Assembly (NCBI RefSeq): GCF_007856155.1 | Contig: NZ_CP042266.1 | Span: 7,998,001-8,062,000, forward strand | DNA: 64,000 nt | Source of the DNA: Streptomyces qinzhouensis | GTDB lineage: Bacteria > Actinomycetota > Actinomycetes > Streptomycetales > Streptomycetaceae | Direction of reading: 5' to 3' | Made by a program: the position numbers and the translations under genes | Shown: piece after piece, positions 26,478 through 34,801 of the stretch | Layout: every line of letters begins with the position of its first letter | Position numbering within the stretch: position 1 is the first letter of the stretch | Notes under the pieces: generated by a model | What the model was told of the DNA's origin: nothing | Database searches by the model: none | Seen by the model: only the letters and a program-made list of their open reading frames with translations

Positions 26478-27187
26478 CAGGCGACCTCCTCCACCTCGGG
26501 CACGGCACGCCACGTGCGGCGGATCGCGGCGACCCGGCCGGCGCAGAACCCGCCCGCCGCGTCCCGTGCCGCCGTGTCGACGTCGACACCGGAGAAACGC
26601 GGATGGGCGGCCACCTCCTCGTAGGCGGGGCGGCCGGCGGCCGAGATCCCCCCGGCCAGGAGGAACGGCCGCGTCGTCGCCTCGGCCAGATCCAGCACCA
26701 CCCCGGGATCCAGGGACACCCCGGTGCTCCCGATCCGCCCCTCGGCGCTCGTGGCGTCGAACAGGAACACATCGGTGCCCGCCCGCTCGTAGGAGGCCAG
26801 CAGCGGTCGCTCGGCACAGGTGTCACCGGTGACATGGAGGACTTTGACGACGGTGACCTCGGGCCAGCCCCGTTTGAGTGCCGCGACCACGGCCGGCGGC
26901 TGGTAGCCGTGGAGCTGCAGCCACCGCACGCCGGCGGTGCGGGCGGCATCCAGCACGGCGGCCGGATGGTGGAGGAAGGTGACCAGCACCGGCTCCGGGG
27001 CCGGCCGGGCCGCGGCCGGCCCCGGAGTGCGGCATGCCGTGGCGAGTGCGGTGAGCCGGCCGGTGGTCAGATCGGCCGGCCCGCCGGGTATCCCGTGCCA
27101 CAGGCCGATCAGGTCGGCTCCCGCGGCCCCCAGCAGGGCGATGTCCCGGCGGCTGGTGGCGCCGCACACCTTGAGCAGCACGGTCAC
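26477..27187 (-). CDS. trpF: Phosphoribosylanthranilate isomerase paralogue (TrpF-like)
   Basis: 236 residues from the GTG at 27187, overlapping the dehydrogenase stop (GTGA). The catalytic Cys in LLKVCGATS and the Asp in VFLFDATSAEGRIGSTG are kept, as are the phosphate-binding loops FLLAGGIS and SGVDVDTAA. It is a single-domain (beta/alpha)8 barrel that performs the Amadori rearrangement of PRA to CdRP. Among the four trp-like genes here it looks the closest to a standard enzyme. Confidence 0.88.
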   Translation of the reverse strand: MTVLLKVCGATSRRDIALLGAAGADLIGLWHGIPGGPADLTTGRLTALATACRTPGPAAARPAPEPVLVTFLHHPAAVLDAARTAGVRWLQLHGYQPPAVVAALKRGWPEVTVVKVLHVTGDTCAERPLLASYERAGTDVFLFDATSAEGRIGSTGVSLDPGVVLDLAEATTRPFLLAGGISAAGRPAYEEVAAHPRFSGVDVDTAARDAAGGFCAGRVAAIRRTWRAVPEVEEVA

Positions 27188-28353
27188 AACCCCAGCAGCG
27201 AGGAGATCCGGTTGTACTGGATCTCCGTCGTGCCCGAGTAGAGGGTGCTGCCCACCGCGTTGGCCAGCTCGCGGTCCAGGCCGTACTCCGACATGTAGCC
27301 GTTGCCGCCGAAGATCTGGATCGCCGCCAGCCCCGAGGCCACATTCGCCTCACTGGTCAGCAGCTTGCCGATGGCCACGTCCATGGTGACGTCCTCACCG
27401 GCGGCCAGGCGCTCACCGGTGTCGTAGAGCCAGCGGCGGGCGGTGTCCAGACGGATCCGCATGTCGACCAGCTTGTGGGAGATCGCCTGGTACGAGCCGA
27501 TCGGCCGGCCGAACTGGGTGCGGGTGCGGGCGTATTCCAGGCAGCGTTCGAACCGGTGCTGCATCTCCCCGACGTTGATGATGAAGGAGCAGAGGATCTC
27601 CCATTTCATGACGTGTTCCAGGAGCAGATAGCCCCGCCCGATCCCGCCGATGACCCGGTCGGCGGGCACTCGGCAGTCGTCGAAGTACAACTCGCTCATG
27701 GGCGAGGACGAAAGACCCATCTTCTTGACCGGGCGGCCGGACGAGAAGCCGGGGGTGTCGGTGTCGACCAGGAAGGCGGTGATCCCGAGCGGCCCCCCGG
27801 CGGGCCGGGTACGGGCGTAGACGACGACCACATCGGCGATCGGCCCGTTGGTGACGAAGCTCTTGCTGCCGTTGAGGACATAAGTGTCGCCGTCGCGGAC
27901 CGCACCGGTACGCATGCTCAGGGCGTCCGACCCGGTGTCGGGCTCACTGATGGCGTGGGCGCCGATCAGATCGCCCGAGCACATCCGGGTCAGATACCGG
28001 TCTTTCAGCTCCTCGGTCCCGAAGTGCTCGAGCGGGACCCCGGTGCTGCACAGGGTGGTGGCGACGGAGAAACTCAACCCCCCGTCGCGGCACCCCCGGC
28101 CCAGAGCCTCCAGGACGAACATGGTGGTGAGCAGAGAGGCACCCGCCCCGCCCCGGGCGGGATCGAACGGCAGGCCCGTGATGCCCGACGAGCGGACCAG
28201 CTTCCACGCGTGGTGCGGAAACCCCTGTTCATCGGTGCCAGGGGCGCCAGGGGCGTCGGGGGTGTCGGGCGCGCCGGCGGTGGTGTCCAGATCGCGGCAC
28301 CACTGCTCCATGCCGTCGCGCAGTGCGAGCTGTTCCTCGGTCCAGGTACGCAT
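27184..28353 (-). CDS. Acyl-CoA dehydrogenase-like prolyl-PCP dehydrogenase
   Basis: 389 residues from the ATG at 28353. Acyl-CoA dehydrogenase signatures are complete: IGAHAISEPDTGSDALSMRT, LNGSKSFVTNGPIADVVVVY, and ARTRTQFGRPIGSYQAISHK. The C-terminal box is LYSGTTEIQYNRIS, in which the common Glu of Y-E-G-T is Ser. A Glu in LLLEHVMKWE is in the region where isovaleryl-CoA-type enzymes carry their base. With a prolyl-AMP ligase and a PCP in the same operon, the expected reaction is FAD-dependent oxidation of L-prolyl-S-PCP to pyrrole-2-carboxyl-S-PCP, as by PltE/RedW/CloN3. A Gly/Ala/Pro/Asp insertion at residues 26-40 is unusual. Confidence 0.85.
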   Translation of the reverse strand: MRTWTEEQLALRDGMEQWCRDLDTTAGAPDTPDAPGAPGTDEQGFPHHAWKLVRSSGITGLPFDPARGGAGASLLTTMFVLEALGRGCRDGGLSFSVATTLCSTGVPLEHFGTEELKDRYLTRMCSGDLIGAHAISEPDTGSDALSMRTGAVRDGDTYVLNGSKSFVTNGPIADVVVVYARTRPAGGPLGITAFLVDTDTPGFSSGRPVKKMGLSSSPMSELYFDDCRVPADRVIGGIGRGYLLLEHVMKWEILCSFIINVGEMQHRFERCLEYARTRTQFGRPIGSYQAISHKLVDMRIRLDTARRWLYDTGERLAAGEDVTMDVAIGKLLTSEANVASGLAAIQIFGGNGYMSEYGLDRELANAVGSTLYSGTTEIQYNRISSLLGL

Positions 28354-28364
28354 GGCCGTGGCCC

Positions 28365-28739
28365 TCAGTAGGCGGAGCAGTGGGCGGCGTCGAGGCTGTG
28401 CCGCTCGTTGCCCCGCAGCGCGGGCGAGAACACGCACACCAGACGCAGATCGGTATCCGGGTCGGCGATCAGGTAGTGGGCGTCGTGCTGGTCGAGGGCG
28501 TAGAGCGTGCCCGGGGTGATGCGGTGCGTCGTACCGTCCAGGGCGACGACCTCGCCGGAGCCCTCGATGCAGTAGCAGGCCTCCAGATGGCGGCGGTACT
28601 CCAGGAGCGACTTCGTACCGGCCCGCACCGTGGTGTCGGTGACCGAGTAGCCGAGGCCGTCGGCCTCCAGCAGGAAGCGGCGGCTGAGGCCGTTGCCCCA
28701 GTCGACGGTGGTGACGCTGTCCAGGCTTCGCACGATCAT
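28365..28739 (-). CDS. Ectoine-synthase-like cupin (EctC family)
   Basis: 124 residues, close to the length of EctC. The start MIVRSLDSVTTVDWGNGLSR and the core SLLEYRRHLEACYCIEGSGE match the cupin barrel and its iron-binding region, followed by TPGTLYALDQHDAHYLIADP and VCVFSPALRGNERH. EctC closes N-gamma-acetyl-diaminobutyrate to ectoine by dehydration. There is no EctA or EctB here, and the gene sits between trpA and the prolyl-PCP dehydrogenase. It is more likely to perform an analogous cyclic-imine-forming dehydration on a pathway intermediate. Function is inferred; family membership is clear. Confidence 0.88.
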   Translation of the reverse strand: MIVRSLDSVTTVDWGNGLSRRFLLEADGLGYSVTDTTVRAGTKSLLEYRRHLEACYCIEGSGEVVALDGTTHRITPGTLYALDQHDAHYLIADPDTDLRLVCVFSPALRGNERHSLDAAHCSAY

Positions 28740-28916
28740 GTGATCGCTCCTCTCGGGATGGTGGGGAAAAATGCGGTCCCAAGGGACCGGGGGAGTGGCA
28801 GGGCCCAGCGGTGAGGCCCCGCAGTGGGGCCCAGCAGTGGGGCCCAGCGGGGGGCCCCAGTGCCGGGGGTGGAGTGTGGTGGGGTCCGGTGGGGTGACCG
28901 GGCCCCCGGGGGGCGG
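28740..28916. other. Intra-operon gap with repeated GGGGCCCAGC words
   Basis: 177 bp between trpA and the cupin gene, on the same transcript. Four near copies of (A/C)GTGGGGCCCAGC (28805-28870) can fold into stable hairpins and might attenuate or process the message. The inverted pair CGATCA/TGATCG (28733-28746) straddles the cupin start codon. No separate promoter is evident. Confidence 0.45.
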
Positions 28917-29723
28917 TTACCGGGGCCGCGCCACGGGCACAGGCCGCGGCGGGCGCAGGGCGGTGACCAGGTCGGCGAGGTCGGCGGTGATGTCACCGCC
29001 GCTTGCCATGGACGCCTCGGCCCGGGCGACGACGGCGCTGCCGATCACGGCGGCATCCGCACCGGCCGCGTGCACCCGCTCCACATCGGCCGCCGTGCGT
29101 ACCCCGAAACCGGCGGCGACCGGTACACCGGTCAGGGCCCGCAGGGCATGGACGGGGGCCCGGAGAGCCGCCGGGTCGGGTGCCGGGCCGGCGCCGCTGC
29201 GGCCGTAGTGCGCCACCAGATACACATAGGCCGAGGCGTGGGCCCCTGCCTCGGCCACGGCCGCGGGAGGCGAGGACGCGTAGCAGGTGGTGACGACGGG
29301 CAGCCCGGCGGCGCCGGCCAGGTCGTAGAACTCCGGGCGGACCCGGGGCGGTGCGCCGTGCAGGAGGATCCCGGCCGCCCCGGATCCGGCGACGGCCGTG
29401 ACGACCTGTGCCGTCGAACGGGGGCGTACGGTGTGGGCCCAGTCGGCCAGGACGACCACCCGCAGCCGGCGGTGCCGGCCGCGGGAGCGGGCGGCGAAGG
29501 CGAGGGTGTCCTCCAGTCCGGTTCCGGCCGCCAGGGCCCGGTCGGCGGAGCGGCGGATCACCGGCCCGTCGCTGATGGAGTCGGGGAACGGCACCCCCAG
29601 CTCCAGGACGTCGACCTCCTGTTCGTCGAGCATGTCGGCGATGTCGTCGAGTACGTCGAACGGCGGGTCACCGGCGTTGAGGAACACGGCCAGGCCCGGC
29701 GGGCGGGGGAAGAAGCCGCTCAT
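28917..29723 (-). CDS. trpA: Tryptophan synthase alpha-chain paralogue (TrpA-like), without TrpB
   Basis: 268 residues. The barrel start LAVFLNAGDPPFDVLDDI, catalytic Glu in VLELGVPFPDSI and Asp in ISDGPVIRRSADRAL are present, as are GVPVAAGFGVRT and AAVIGSAVV. This chain splits indole-3-glycerol phosphate to indole and glyceraldehyde-3-phosphate. No beta chain is encoded in the window, so, like plant BX1/IGL enzymes, it may release free indole for the pathway. The ATG overlaps the TrpD stop (ATGA). Confidence 0.88.
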   Translation of the reverse strand: MSGFFPRPPGLAVFLNAGDPPFDVLDDIADMLDEQEVDVLELGVPFPDSISDGPVIRRSADRALAAGTGLEDTLAFAARSRGRHRRLRVVVLADWAHTVRPRSTAQVVTAVAGSGAAGILLHGAPPRVRPEFYDLAGAAGLPVVTTCYASSPPAAVAEAGAHASAYVYLVAHYGRSGAGPAPDPAALRAPVHALRALTGVPVAAGFGVRTAADVERVHAAGADAAVIGSAVVARAEASMASGGDITADLADLVTALRPPRPVPVARPR

Positions 29724-30832
29724 CGAACTCCCTCCCGCTCACCGGCGCCGACCGTCCCGACCGTCCCGGCGGCAGTCCCGGCGGTGATGCCGGTGGTGAC
29801 GCTGGTGCTGGTGCTGGTGCCGGTGGTGGTGGTGGTTCCCGCGGCGTGGACCAGGTCGCGTACCGCGCCGTCCCGCATCGCCGCCACCGCCGAGGCCACG
29901 GCCGAGCGCCACGGGGTCCGCTGCCCGGCGGCGATCACCAGGGCGGCGGCGTTGAGGGCGACGGTCTGGGTGGCGACCTCACCGGCCCGCCCGGACACGA
30001 CGCTCAGGAAGTGCTCGACGACCCGGGCCGGGTCGGTCACCGGTGCCAGGTCCCGCGGGGTCCCGGCGGCCAGGCCCAGCACGCGGGGGCCCAGCCGGAT
30101 CGGCGGGGCGCCGGCAGCGCGGTGGAGGGTGTTGTCCGCGAAGCCGACGAGTTCGTCGGCCCCGATGTCGTTGGTGGACAGCCACACTTCACGGTCCTCC
30201 ACCGCCGCCGCCAGGCAGCGGGCCAGGGGCAGGAGCGCCGGGCCCGGCAGGCCCGTGAGCTGACGGGTTCCCGGCAGCACCGGGAGGAAGGGGCCCAGCA
30301 GGTTGAGGACCCGGCCGAAGGTCCGCATCGGCAGCGGCAGGATGCGCCGGGCCAGCACGGTCAGCTCGACCGGATACACGAAGTAGCCGGCGAAGGCGAT
30401 GCGGTGCCGGTCCAGCGCCGCCGCGGTCTCGCCGTAGGACTTGGTGAGCGTGATTCCGAGCCGGTCCAGCAGGTCGATCGAGCCGTACCGGCTGGAGTGG
30501 GCCCGTGATCCGGTTTTCACGATACGTGTGCCGAGCGCGGCGGCGGTGAAGGCGGCGGCGGTGGAGATGTTGAACGTCGGTATGCCGCCGCCGGTGCCCA
30601 CCACGTTGACCGCCCCGGGAAAGGGGGGCACCGGCCCGGTGCGGCGCTCGCGCAGCGACCGCACCAGGCTGGTGAACGTTGCGGGGGCGACCGTGCCGGG
30701 GTCGAGCGCCCCCATCAGCGATGCCGGCTCGCCGGGGGCCAGGGTGCCGGCGCTCAGTTCGTCCCAGAACGACGACCACGTCGCGGTGGAGACCGGCCGG
30801 CCGGCCCGCAGGGCGGCGGATGCGTCGTGCAC
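29720..30832 (-). CDS. trpD: Anthranilate phosphoribosyltransferase paralogue (TrpD-like)
   Basis: 370 residues from a GTG, 3 bp after the PCP stop. The PRPP site reads VVGTGGGIPTFNISTAAAF where the housekeeping motif has G-T-G-G-D-G, so the Asp is lost and the loop shortened. KTGSRAHSSRYGS replaces K-x-G-N-R-S-V-S-S-K-S-G. MRTFGRVLNLLGPFLPVLPG and NDIGADELVGF are kept in outline. The C-terminus (about 45 residues) is a Thr/Ser/Gly repeat tail. It should transfer phosphoribose to an anthranilate-like amine; the altered pocket suggests a substituted substrate. Confidence 0.85.
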   Translation of the reverse strand: MHDASAALRAGRPVSTATWSSFWDELSAGTLAPGEPASLMGALDPGTVAPATFTSLVRSLRERRTGPVPPFPGAVNVVGTGGGIPTFNISTAAAFTAAALGTRIVKTGSRAHSSRYGSIDLLDRLGITLTKSYGETAAALDRHRIAFAGYFVYPVELTVLARRILPLPMRTFGRVLNLLGPFLPVLPGTRQLTGLPGPALLPLARCLAAAVEDREVWLSTNDIGADELVGFADNTLHRAAGAPPIRLGPRVLGLAAGTPRDLAPVTDPARVVEHFLSVVSGRAGEVATQTVALNAAALVIAAGQRTPWRSAVASAVAAMRDGAVRDLVHAAGTTTTTGTSTSTSVTTGITAGTAAGTVGTVGAGEREGVR

Positions 30833-30835
30833 GGG

Positions 30836-31132
30836 TCAGCTCGCCGTGACCGCGGCCGGGGCCGACGCCCGTGCTACGAAGCCGTCGATGGCCCGGACGG
30901 TGCGGAAGTTGTCCGGGTCCAGGGCCGCGTCGTCGACGGTGACACCGAACTCGGTTTCGACCCAGGCGATGAGCTTGAGCAGCCCGAGACTGTCGACGAC
31001 CCCGTTGGTGAGCAGGTCGTAGTCGTCCGCGAGCTCGGAGGCGGCCACATCGGGCAGGAACTCCTCGATCAGGAAGTTCTTGATGAGGGTCTCGTGGTTC
31101 AACGTTTCGGTGTTCATCGTTTCGGTGTTCAT
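30836..31132 (-). CDS. Peptidyl carrier protein of the pyrrole pathway
   Basis: 98 residues with the phosphopantetheine site GVVDSLGLLKLI (Ser48). The ATG overlaps the stop of the prolyl-AMP ligase (ATGA). The first ten residues are a perfect MNTET duplication from a 15-bp tandem repeat, so an ATG at 31117 is an alternative start. It carries L-proline from the ligase to the dehydrogenase and holds the finished pyrrole-2-carboxyl thioester (role of PltL, RedO, CloN5). Confidence 0.9.
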   Translation of the reverse strand: MNTETMNTETLNHETLIKNFLIEEFLPDVAASELADDYDLLTNGVVDSLGLLKLIAWVETEFGVTVDDAALDPDNFRTVRAIDGFVARASAPAAVTAS

Positions 31133-32679
31133 CGTGCCGGTTCCTTTCTGACAGCCCTCGCCTCGGGGCGAGGGGACCTGAGGGTTTCGCCGAGGCTCTG
31201 GCGGTCGACCTTGCCGGTGGACGTTCGGGGCAAGGGGGCCTCGGACAGGCGGAAGACGGCGGGGATGGCCGCCGTGGGCAGATACAGGGCGCAGTGGCGG
31301 CGCAGGCCGAGGGTTCCCGTGACGGCTCCCGGCCCCCGCCGCACCACCGCGTGCAGCAGATGACCGGCGACGGGGTCGGGGACGGCGAGGACCGCGGCCT
31401 CGGTGACATCGTCGTGGTCGAGGAGCACCTGTTCGACGGCCGCGGTGTTCACCCGGGTCCCGCGGACTTTGACCTGGAAGTCGTTGCGCCCCTCGAGGTG
31501 GAGGACACCGTCCTGGTCGCGGCGCACGATGTCGCCGGTGCGGTAGAAGCGGCCCGGGGACCCGGCCGGGAGACCGGCGGGAGCGCCGGTGAACGGGCCG
31601 TCCGCCGCCGGGTCGGCGCCGAGGTAGCCGGCCGACTGGAACGGTGTGGCCACGATCAGCTCGCCCCGTCCGGGCCCGGTGACCACACCGCCGTCCTCAC
31701 CGAGGACGACCGCCTCGACACCGGGCAGCGGGGTGCCGAGCGGGACCGGCCCGCCCGGCAGCGCGCCCGGGTCCACCTCGTACAGGAAGCTGTCGTTGGT
31801 CTCGGTGCAGCCGTAGAGGTTGTAGAGGCGGCTGTGGGGGAGCACCTCGGGCAGCCGGGCCAGGCAGCGGGCGGGCATATGGTCGCCGGTGAACAGGGTG
31901 TGGCGGACCGAGGTGAGCCGGCGGCCCGTACCGTCCGCGGCGTCGGCCAGCAGCTGGTGGGCCATCGGCACGGCCTGCACGACGGTGACGGCGTTGTCGT
32001 CGATCGTATCGAGCAGCCGGCGCCCGTCGGTGGCGGCGGCCGGATCGACCAGGACGACCCGGCCGCCGTGGTGGAGGGTGGCCCAGACGTCGAGGAAGCA
32101 GAGATCGAAGTTGAGCGGGGCGTAGTTGAGGACCGCAGCCCCGGGTCCCAGCTCGAACCGTGCCGCCGCCCAGTCGGCGAAGCGCTCGACGGCGCCCGCG
32201 GTGAGCGGCACCAGTTTCGGCACGCCCGTCGACCCGGAGGTGGTCAGGACGAAGGCGACGGAGCCGGGGGCATGCGGCGCGGCCGGAGCCGGAGCCGGAG
32301 CCGGGGCCGGGGCCGGGGCGGGTACGGCGCCGGCCCGGGCGGGGCCGGCATCGTCGGCGGGGACGAGGTGACGGCACCCGGCCCGGGCCAGGAGGCGTTG
32401 CAGGGTGGCGCCGGGCAGCGTGGCCGAGGGGAGCACCACCGGCAGGCCCGCCCGCAGGAGGGCCAGCACCAGGGCGATCGTCTCGGGCGTCTTGGTGGCG
32501 GGTACGCCGACCGGTTCGCCGCCGGCGGTGTCGAGCCGGTCAAGGCGCACCGACGCGTCGGCCACCAGGCCGGCGAGCTCGCCGTAGGAGACGTGCCGGC
32601 TGCCCGCCACGAGAGCCGTGGCGCCGGGGCGGGCATCGGCCTGCCGGGCGAACGAGGTCCAGAGCTGGGTGAGTTTCAT
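31129..32679 (-). CDS. Stand-alone adenylation enzyme, prolyl-AMP ligase type
   Basis: 516 residues from the ATG at 32679. The ATG three codons earlier lies inside the predicted -10, so the shorter start is chosen. Adenylation motifs: LTTSGSTGVPKLVPLT (A3), NYAPLNFDLCFLDVW (A4, Asp for the amino group), NLYGCTETND (A5), YRTGDIV (A7), LEGRNDFQVKVRG (A8) and STGKVDR (A10 Lys). The A4 region and overall shape match PltF/RedM/CloN4 proline-activating enzymes. An Ala-Pro dipeptide repeat (residues about 120-140) is a linker expansion. First gene of the pyrrole/indole operon. Confidence 0.88.
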   Translation of the reverse strand: MKLTQLWTSFARQADARPGATALVAGSRHVSYGELAGLVADASVRLDRLDTAGGEPVGVPATKTPETIALVLALLRAGLPVVLPSATLPGATLQRLLARAGCRHLVPADDAGPARAGAVPAPAPAPAPAPAPAAPHAPGSVAFVLTTSGSTGVPKLVPLTAGAVERFADWAAARFELGPGAAVLNYAPLNFDLCFLDVWATLHHGGRVVLVDPAAATDGRRLLDTIDDNAVTVVQAVPMAHQLLADAADGTGRRLTSVRHTLFTGDHMPARCLARLPEVLPHSRLYNLYGCTETNDSFLYEVDPGALPGGPVPLGTPLPGVEAVVLGEDGGVVTGPGRGELIVATPFQSAGYLGADPAADGPFTGAPAGLPAGSPGRFYRTGDIVRRDQDGVLHLEGRNDFQVKVRGTRVNTAAVEQVLLDHDDVTEAAVLAVPDPVAGHLLHAVVRRGPGAVTGTLGLRRHCALYLPTAAIPAVFRLSEAPLPRTSTGKVDRQSLGETLRSPRPEARAVRKEPAR

Positions 32680-32686
32680 CCCCCGC

Positions 32687-32719
32687 ATCGTGCGGGGGAT
32701 CCCGCAACATCAGCGCAAA
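32687..32719 (-). promoter_or_regulatory. SARP-type promoter of the pyrrole/indole operon
   Basis: On the minus strand, TTTGCGC (32719-32713), 4 nt, GTTGCGG (32708-32702), 9 nt, then CACGAT as -10 (32692-32687). The ligase ATG at 32679 starts 8 nt after the -10, giving a leaderless transcript. Layout is identical to the boxes at 19.4 and 34.8 kb. Confidence 0.75.
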
Positions 32720-32763
32720 GCCCGCCCCCGCCGCCCGTCTTGCGGCCCGTGGCGTCACCGGGA

Positions 32764-33603
32764 TCACTCGCCGGCGGCGTCCCACACCCCGGTGGGGGCG
32801 ATCTCGGCCACCCAGTCCGCGAAGTCCCGGGGCTTGCGCTTCAGCGCCCGCTCCACCCCGTCCGCCAGCGAACTGTTGCGGCCGTCGAAGAACTCGGAGA
32901 TGAGCGTGGCCAGCGGCTCGGCGAAATCACGCGGGGCACCGTCCTCGACGATGGCGGCGGCGAACTGGTCCCGGGTGATCGGCTCGTAGCGCAGGGAACG
33001 GCCCGTCGCCCGGGCGATCTCCTCGACGCCTTCGGCGAACGTCCACAGCCGAGGGCCCGTCAGCTCGTACCGCTCACCCACATGCCCGTCCTCGGTCAAA
33101 GCCGCCACCGCGACGTCCGCGATGTCGTCGGCGTCGACGAACGGGTCGGAGTTGTTGCCGGCCGGCAGCGCCAGCACACCCTGGCGCAGCGGCTCGAGGA
33201 ACACCCCCTCGTCGAAGTTCTGGTTGAACGACGCCGGGGCGACGATGGTCCACTCGACCGGGAGACCGGTCACGGCCTCCTCGCACCGCACCGCCTCTTC
33301 CTGGTTACGGGCGGAGAGCAGAACCAGCCGCCGAACGCCCGCGTCGACGGCCAGCTTGGCCACCGCGCCGATCGCGTCGCCCGCACCGGGCCACTCGACC
33401 TCGGGGTAGTACATCAGATACGCCGACCGGACGCCGACGAAAGCGCCGGCCCAGGTCGAGGGGTCCTCCCAGTCGAACGGGGGCGTGCCGGTACGGGAGC
33501 CGACCCGGACGTTCACGCCCCGGGCGGTCAGGCCCTTCACCACGCGGCGGCCGACCCGGCCGGTACCGCCGAGAACCAGTGTCGTGTGCTCGTTTGTCGT
33601 CAT
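32764..33603 (-). CDS. NmrA-like NAD(P)-binding protein
   Basis: 279 residues from the ATG at 33603. Rossmann motif TTLVLGGTGRVGRRVVKGL at residues 7-25, then PASFNQNFDEGVFLEPLRQG and the FVDADDIADVAVAALTEDG segment typical of the atypical SDR/NmrA group. These act as NAD(P)H quinone reductases or redox sensors. The gene is divergent from an AraC regulator with 82 bp between them, a common arrangement in which the AraC protein controls the oxidoreductase. It is probably a passenger rather than part of the pathway. Confidence 0.88.
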   Translation of the reverse strand: MTTNEHTTLVLGGTGRVGRRVVKGLTARGVNVRVGSRTGTPPFDWEDPSTWAGAFVGVRSAYLMYYPEVEWPGAGDAIGAVAKLAVDAGVRRLVLLSARNQEEAVRCEEAVTGLPVEWTIVAPASFNQNFDEGVFLEPLRQGVLALPAGNNSDPFVDADDIADVAVAALTEDGHVGERYELTGPRLWTFAEGVEEIARATGRSLRYEPITRDQFAAAIVEDGAPRDFAEPLATLISEFFDGRNSSLADGVERALKRKPRDFADWVAEIAPTGVWDAAGE

Positions 33604-33685
33604 GCCAGCAGTCTGAAGGGAACGGATCTGGACGGTCCATGGTCGAGATGCCGGGATGCATGTCCCGTCGTCTAAGCTTTGGTGG

Positions 33686-34627
33686 ATGGACGCACTCGCA
33701 GGATTACTCGAGGGGCCGCGGGCCAGCGGCGCTTTCCTCCTCCGTATCGTGCTCGATCCCCCCTGGTCCATCCGGGTCCAGGACGGATCACCCCTATGCC
33801 TCGCCGTCATGCTCAGCGGCGACGCCTACGTCGAACCCGACCACGGCGACCCGGTACGGCTCCACCCCGGCGACGTCGCCATCGTCCGCGGCCCCGACCC
33901 CTACGTCATGAGCGACCAGCCCGCGACCCCGCCGCAGGTCATCGTCCACCCCGGCCAGCAGTGCCTCACCCCCGAAGGCGTCGAACTGCGCGAACGGATG
34001 GCCCTGGGCGTACGCACCTGGGGCAGCAACCCCGACGGGCCGGTACAGATGCTCCTCGGCGTGTACGAGGAGGTCGGCGCCGTCGGCCAGCGCCTGCTCG
34101 ACGTACTGCCCCCGCTGCTGGTCGTCTCCGACGACACCTGGGACTCCACCCTCATCCCGGTACTCGCCGGTGAGATCACCAAACAGGGCCCCGCCCAGGG
34201 CGTCGTCCTGGACCGCCTCCTCGACCTGCTCCTCATCTCGGTCCTGCGGGAATGGTTCGACCGGCCCGACACCGAAGCCCCCGCCTGGTACCGGGCCCAG
34301 ACCCACCCGGTGGCGGGCGAGGCCCTGCGCCTGTTCCACGAAGACCCGGCGAACGACTGGACCCTGGAACGGGTCGCCGCCGAGATCGGCGTATCCCGGG
34401 CCACCCTCGCCGGCAGCTTCCGCAGCGCGGTCGGCACACCGGCGATGACCTACCTGACCGAATGGCGCCTGGCCCTGGCCGCGGACCTGCTGCGCCAGTC
34501 CGACGCCACCTTGAACACCGTCGCCCGCCAAGTCGGCTACGGCAGCGGATTCGCCCTCAGCTCGGCCTTCAAACGGGTCTACGGCATCAGCCCCCAGGAG
34601 CACCGCACCGGCGCCCTGACACACTGA
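33686..34627 (+). CDS. AraC-family transcriptional regulator
   Basis: 313 residues from the ATG at 33686 (MDALAGLLEGPRASGAFLLR). Residues 15-190 form the cupin-type effector domain (RLHPGDVAIVRGPDPYVMSD). The C-terminal 100 residues are a double helix-turn-helix (DWTLERVAAEIGVSRATLAG; TLNTVARQVGYGSGFALSSA) ending in the usual FKRVYGISPQEHR. The cupin-AraC type is often divergent from the oxidoreductase it regulates, which is the arrangement here. Confidence 0.9.
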   Translation: MDALAGLLEGPRASGAFLLRIVLDPPWSIRVQDGSPLCLAVMLSGDAYVEPDHGDPVRLHPGDVAIVRGPDPYVMSDQPATPPQVIVHPGQQCLTPEGVELRERMALGVRTWGSNPDGPVQMLLGVYEEVGAVGQRLLDVLPPLLVVSDDTWDSTLIPVLAGEITKQGPAQGVVLDRLLDLLLISVLREWFDRPDTEAPAWYRAQTHPVAGEALRLFHEDPANDWTLERVAAEIGVSRATLAGSFRSAVGTPAMTYLTEWRLALAADLLRQSDATLNTVARQVGYGSGFALSSAFKRVYGISPQEHRTGALTH

Positions 34628-34801
34628 ACACCCCCACCCCCGCCGAGTCGGCCGGTCGGCCGGTACCAAGGGAACACCGCCGCCCCCGGGGCACAGTCCG
34701 CGGCCCGGGGGCGGCGGCACCCCACCACCCCACCACCCCACCACCCCCGCCCCGGGGGTCATGGCACCTGCCCGCCCCCGGGGCCCCCGGGGCGGGGCGG
34801 G

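Noticed and set aside
28365..28739. Ectoine biosynthesis cluster
   Set aside because: Only an EctC-like protein is present; EctA, EctB and EctD are absent from the window.
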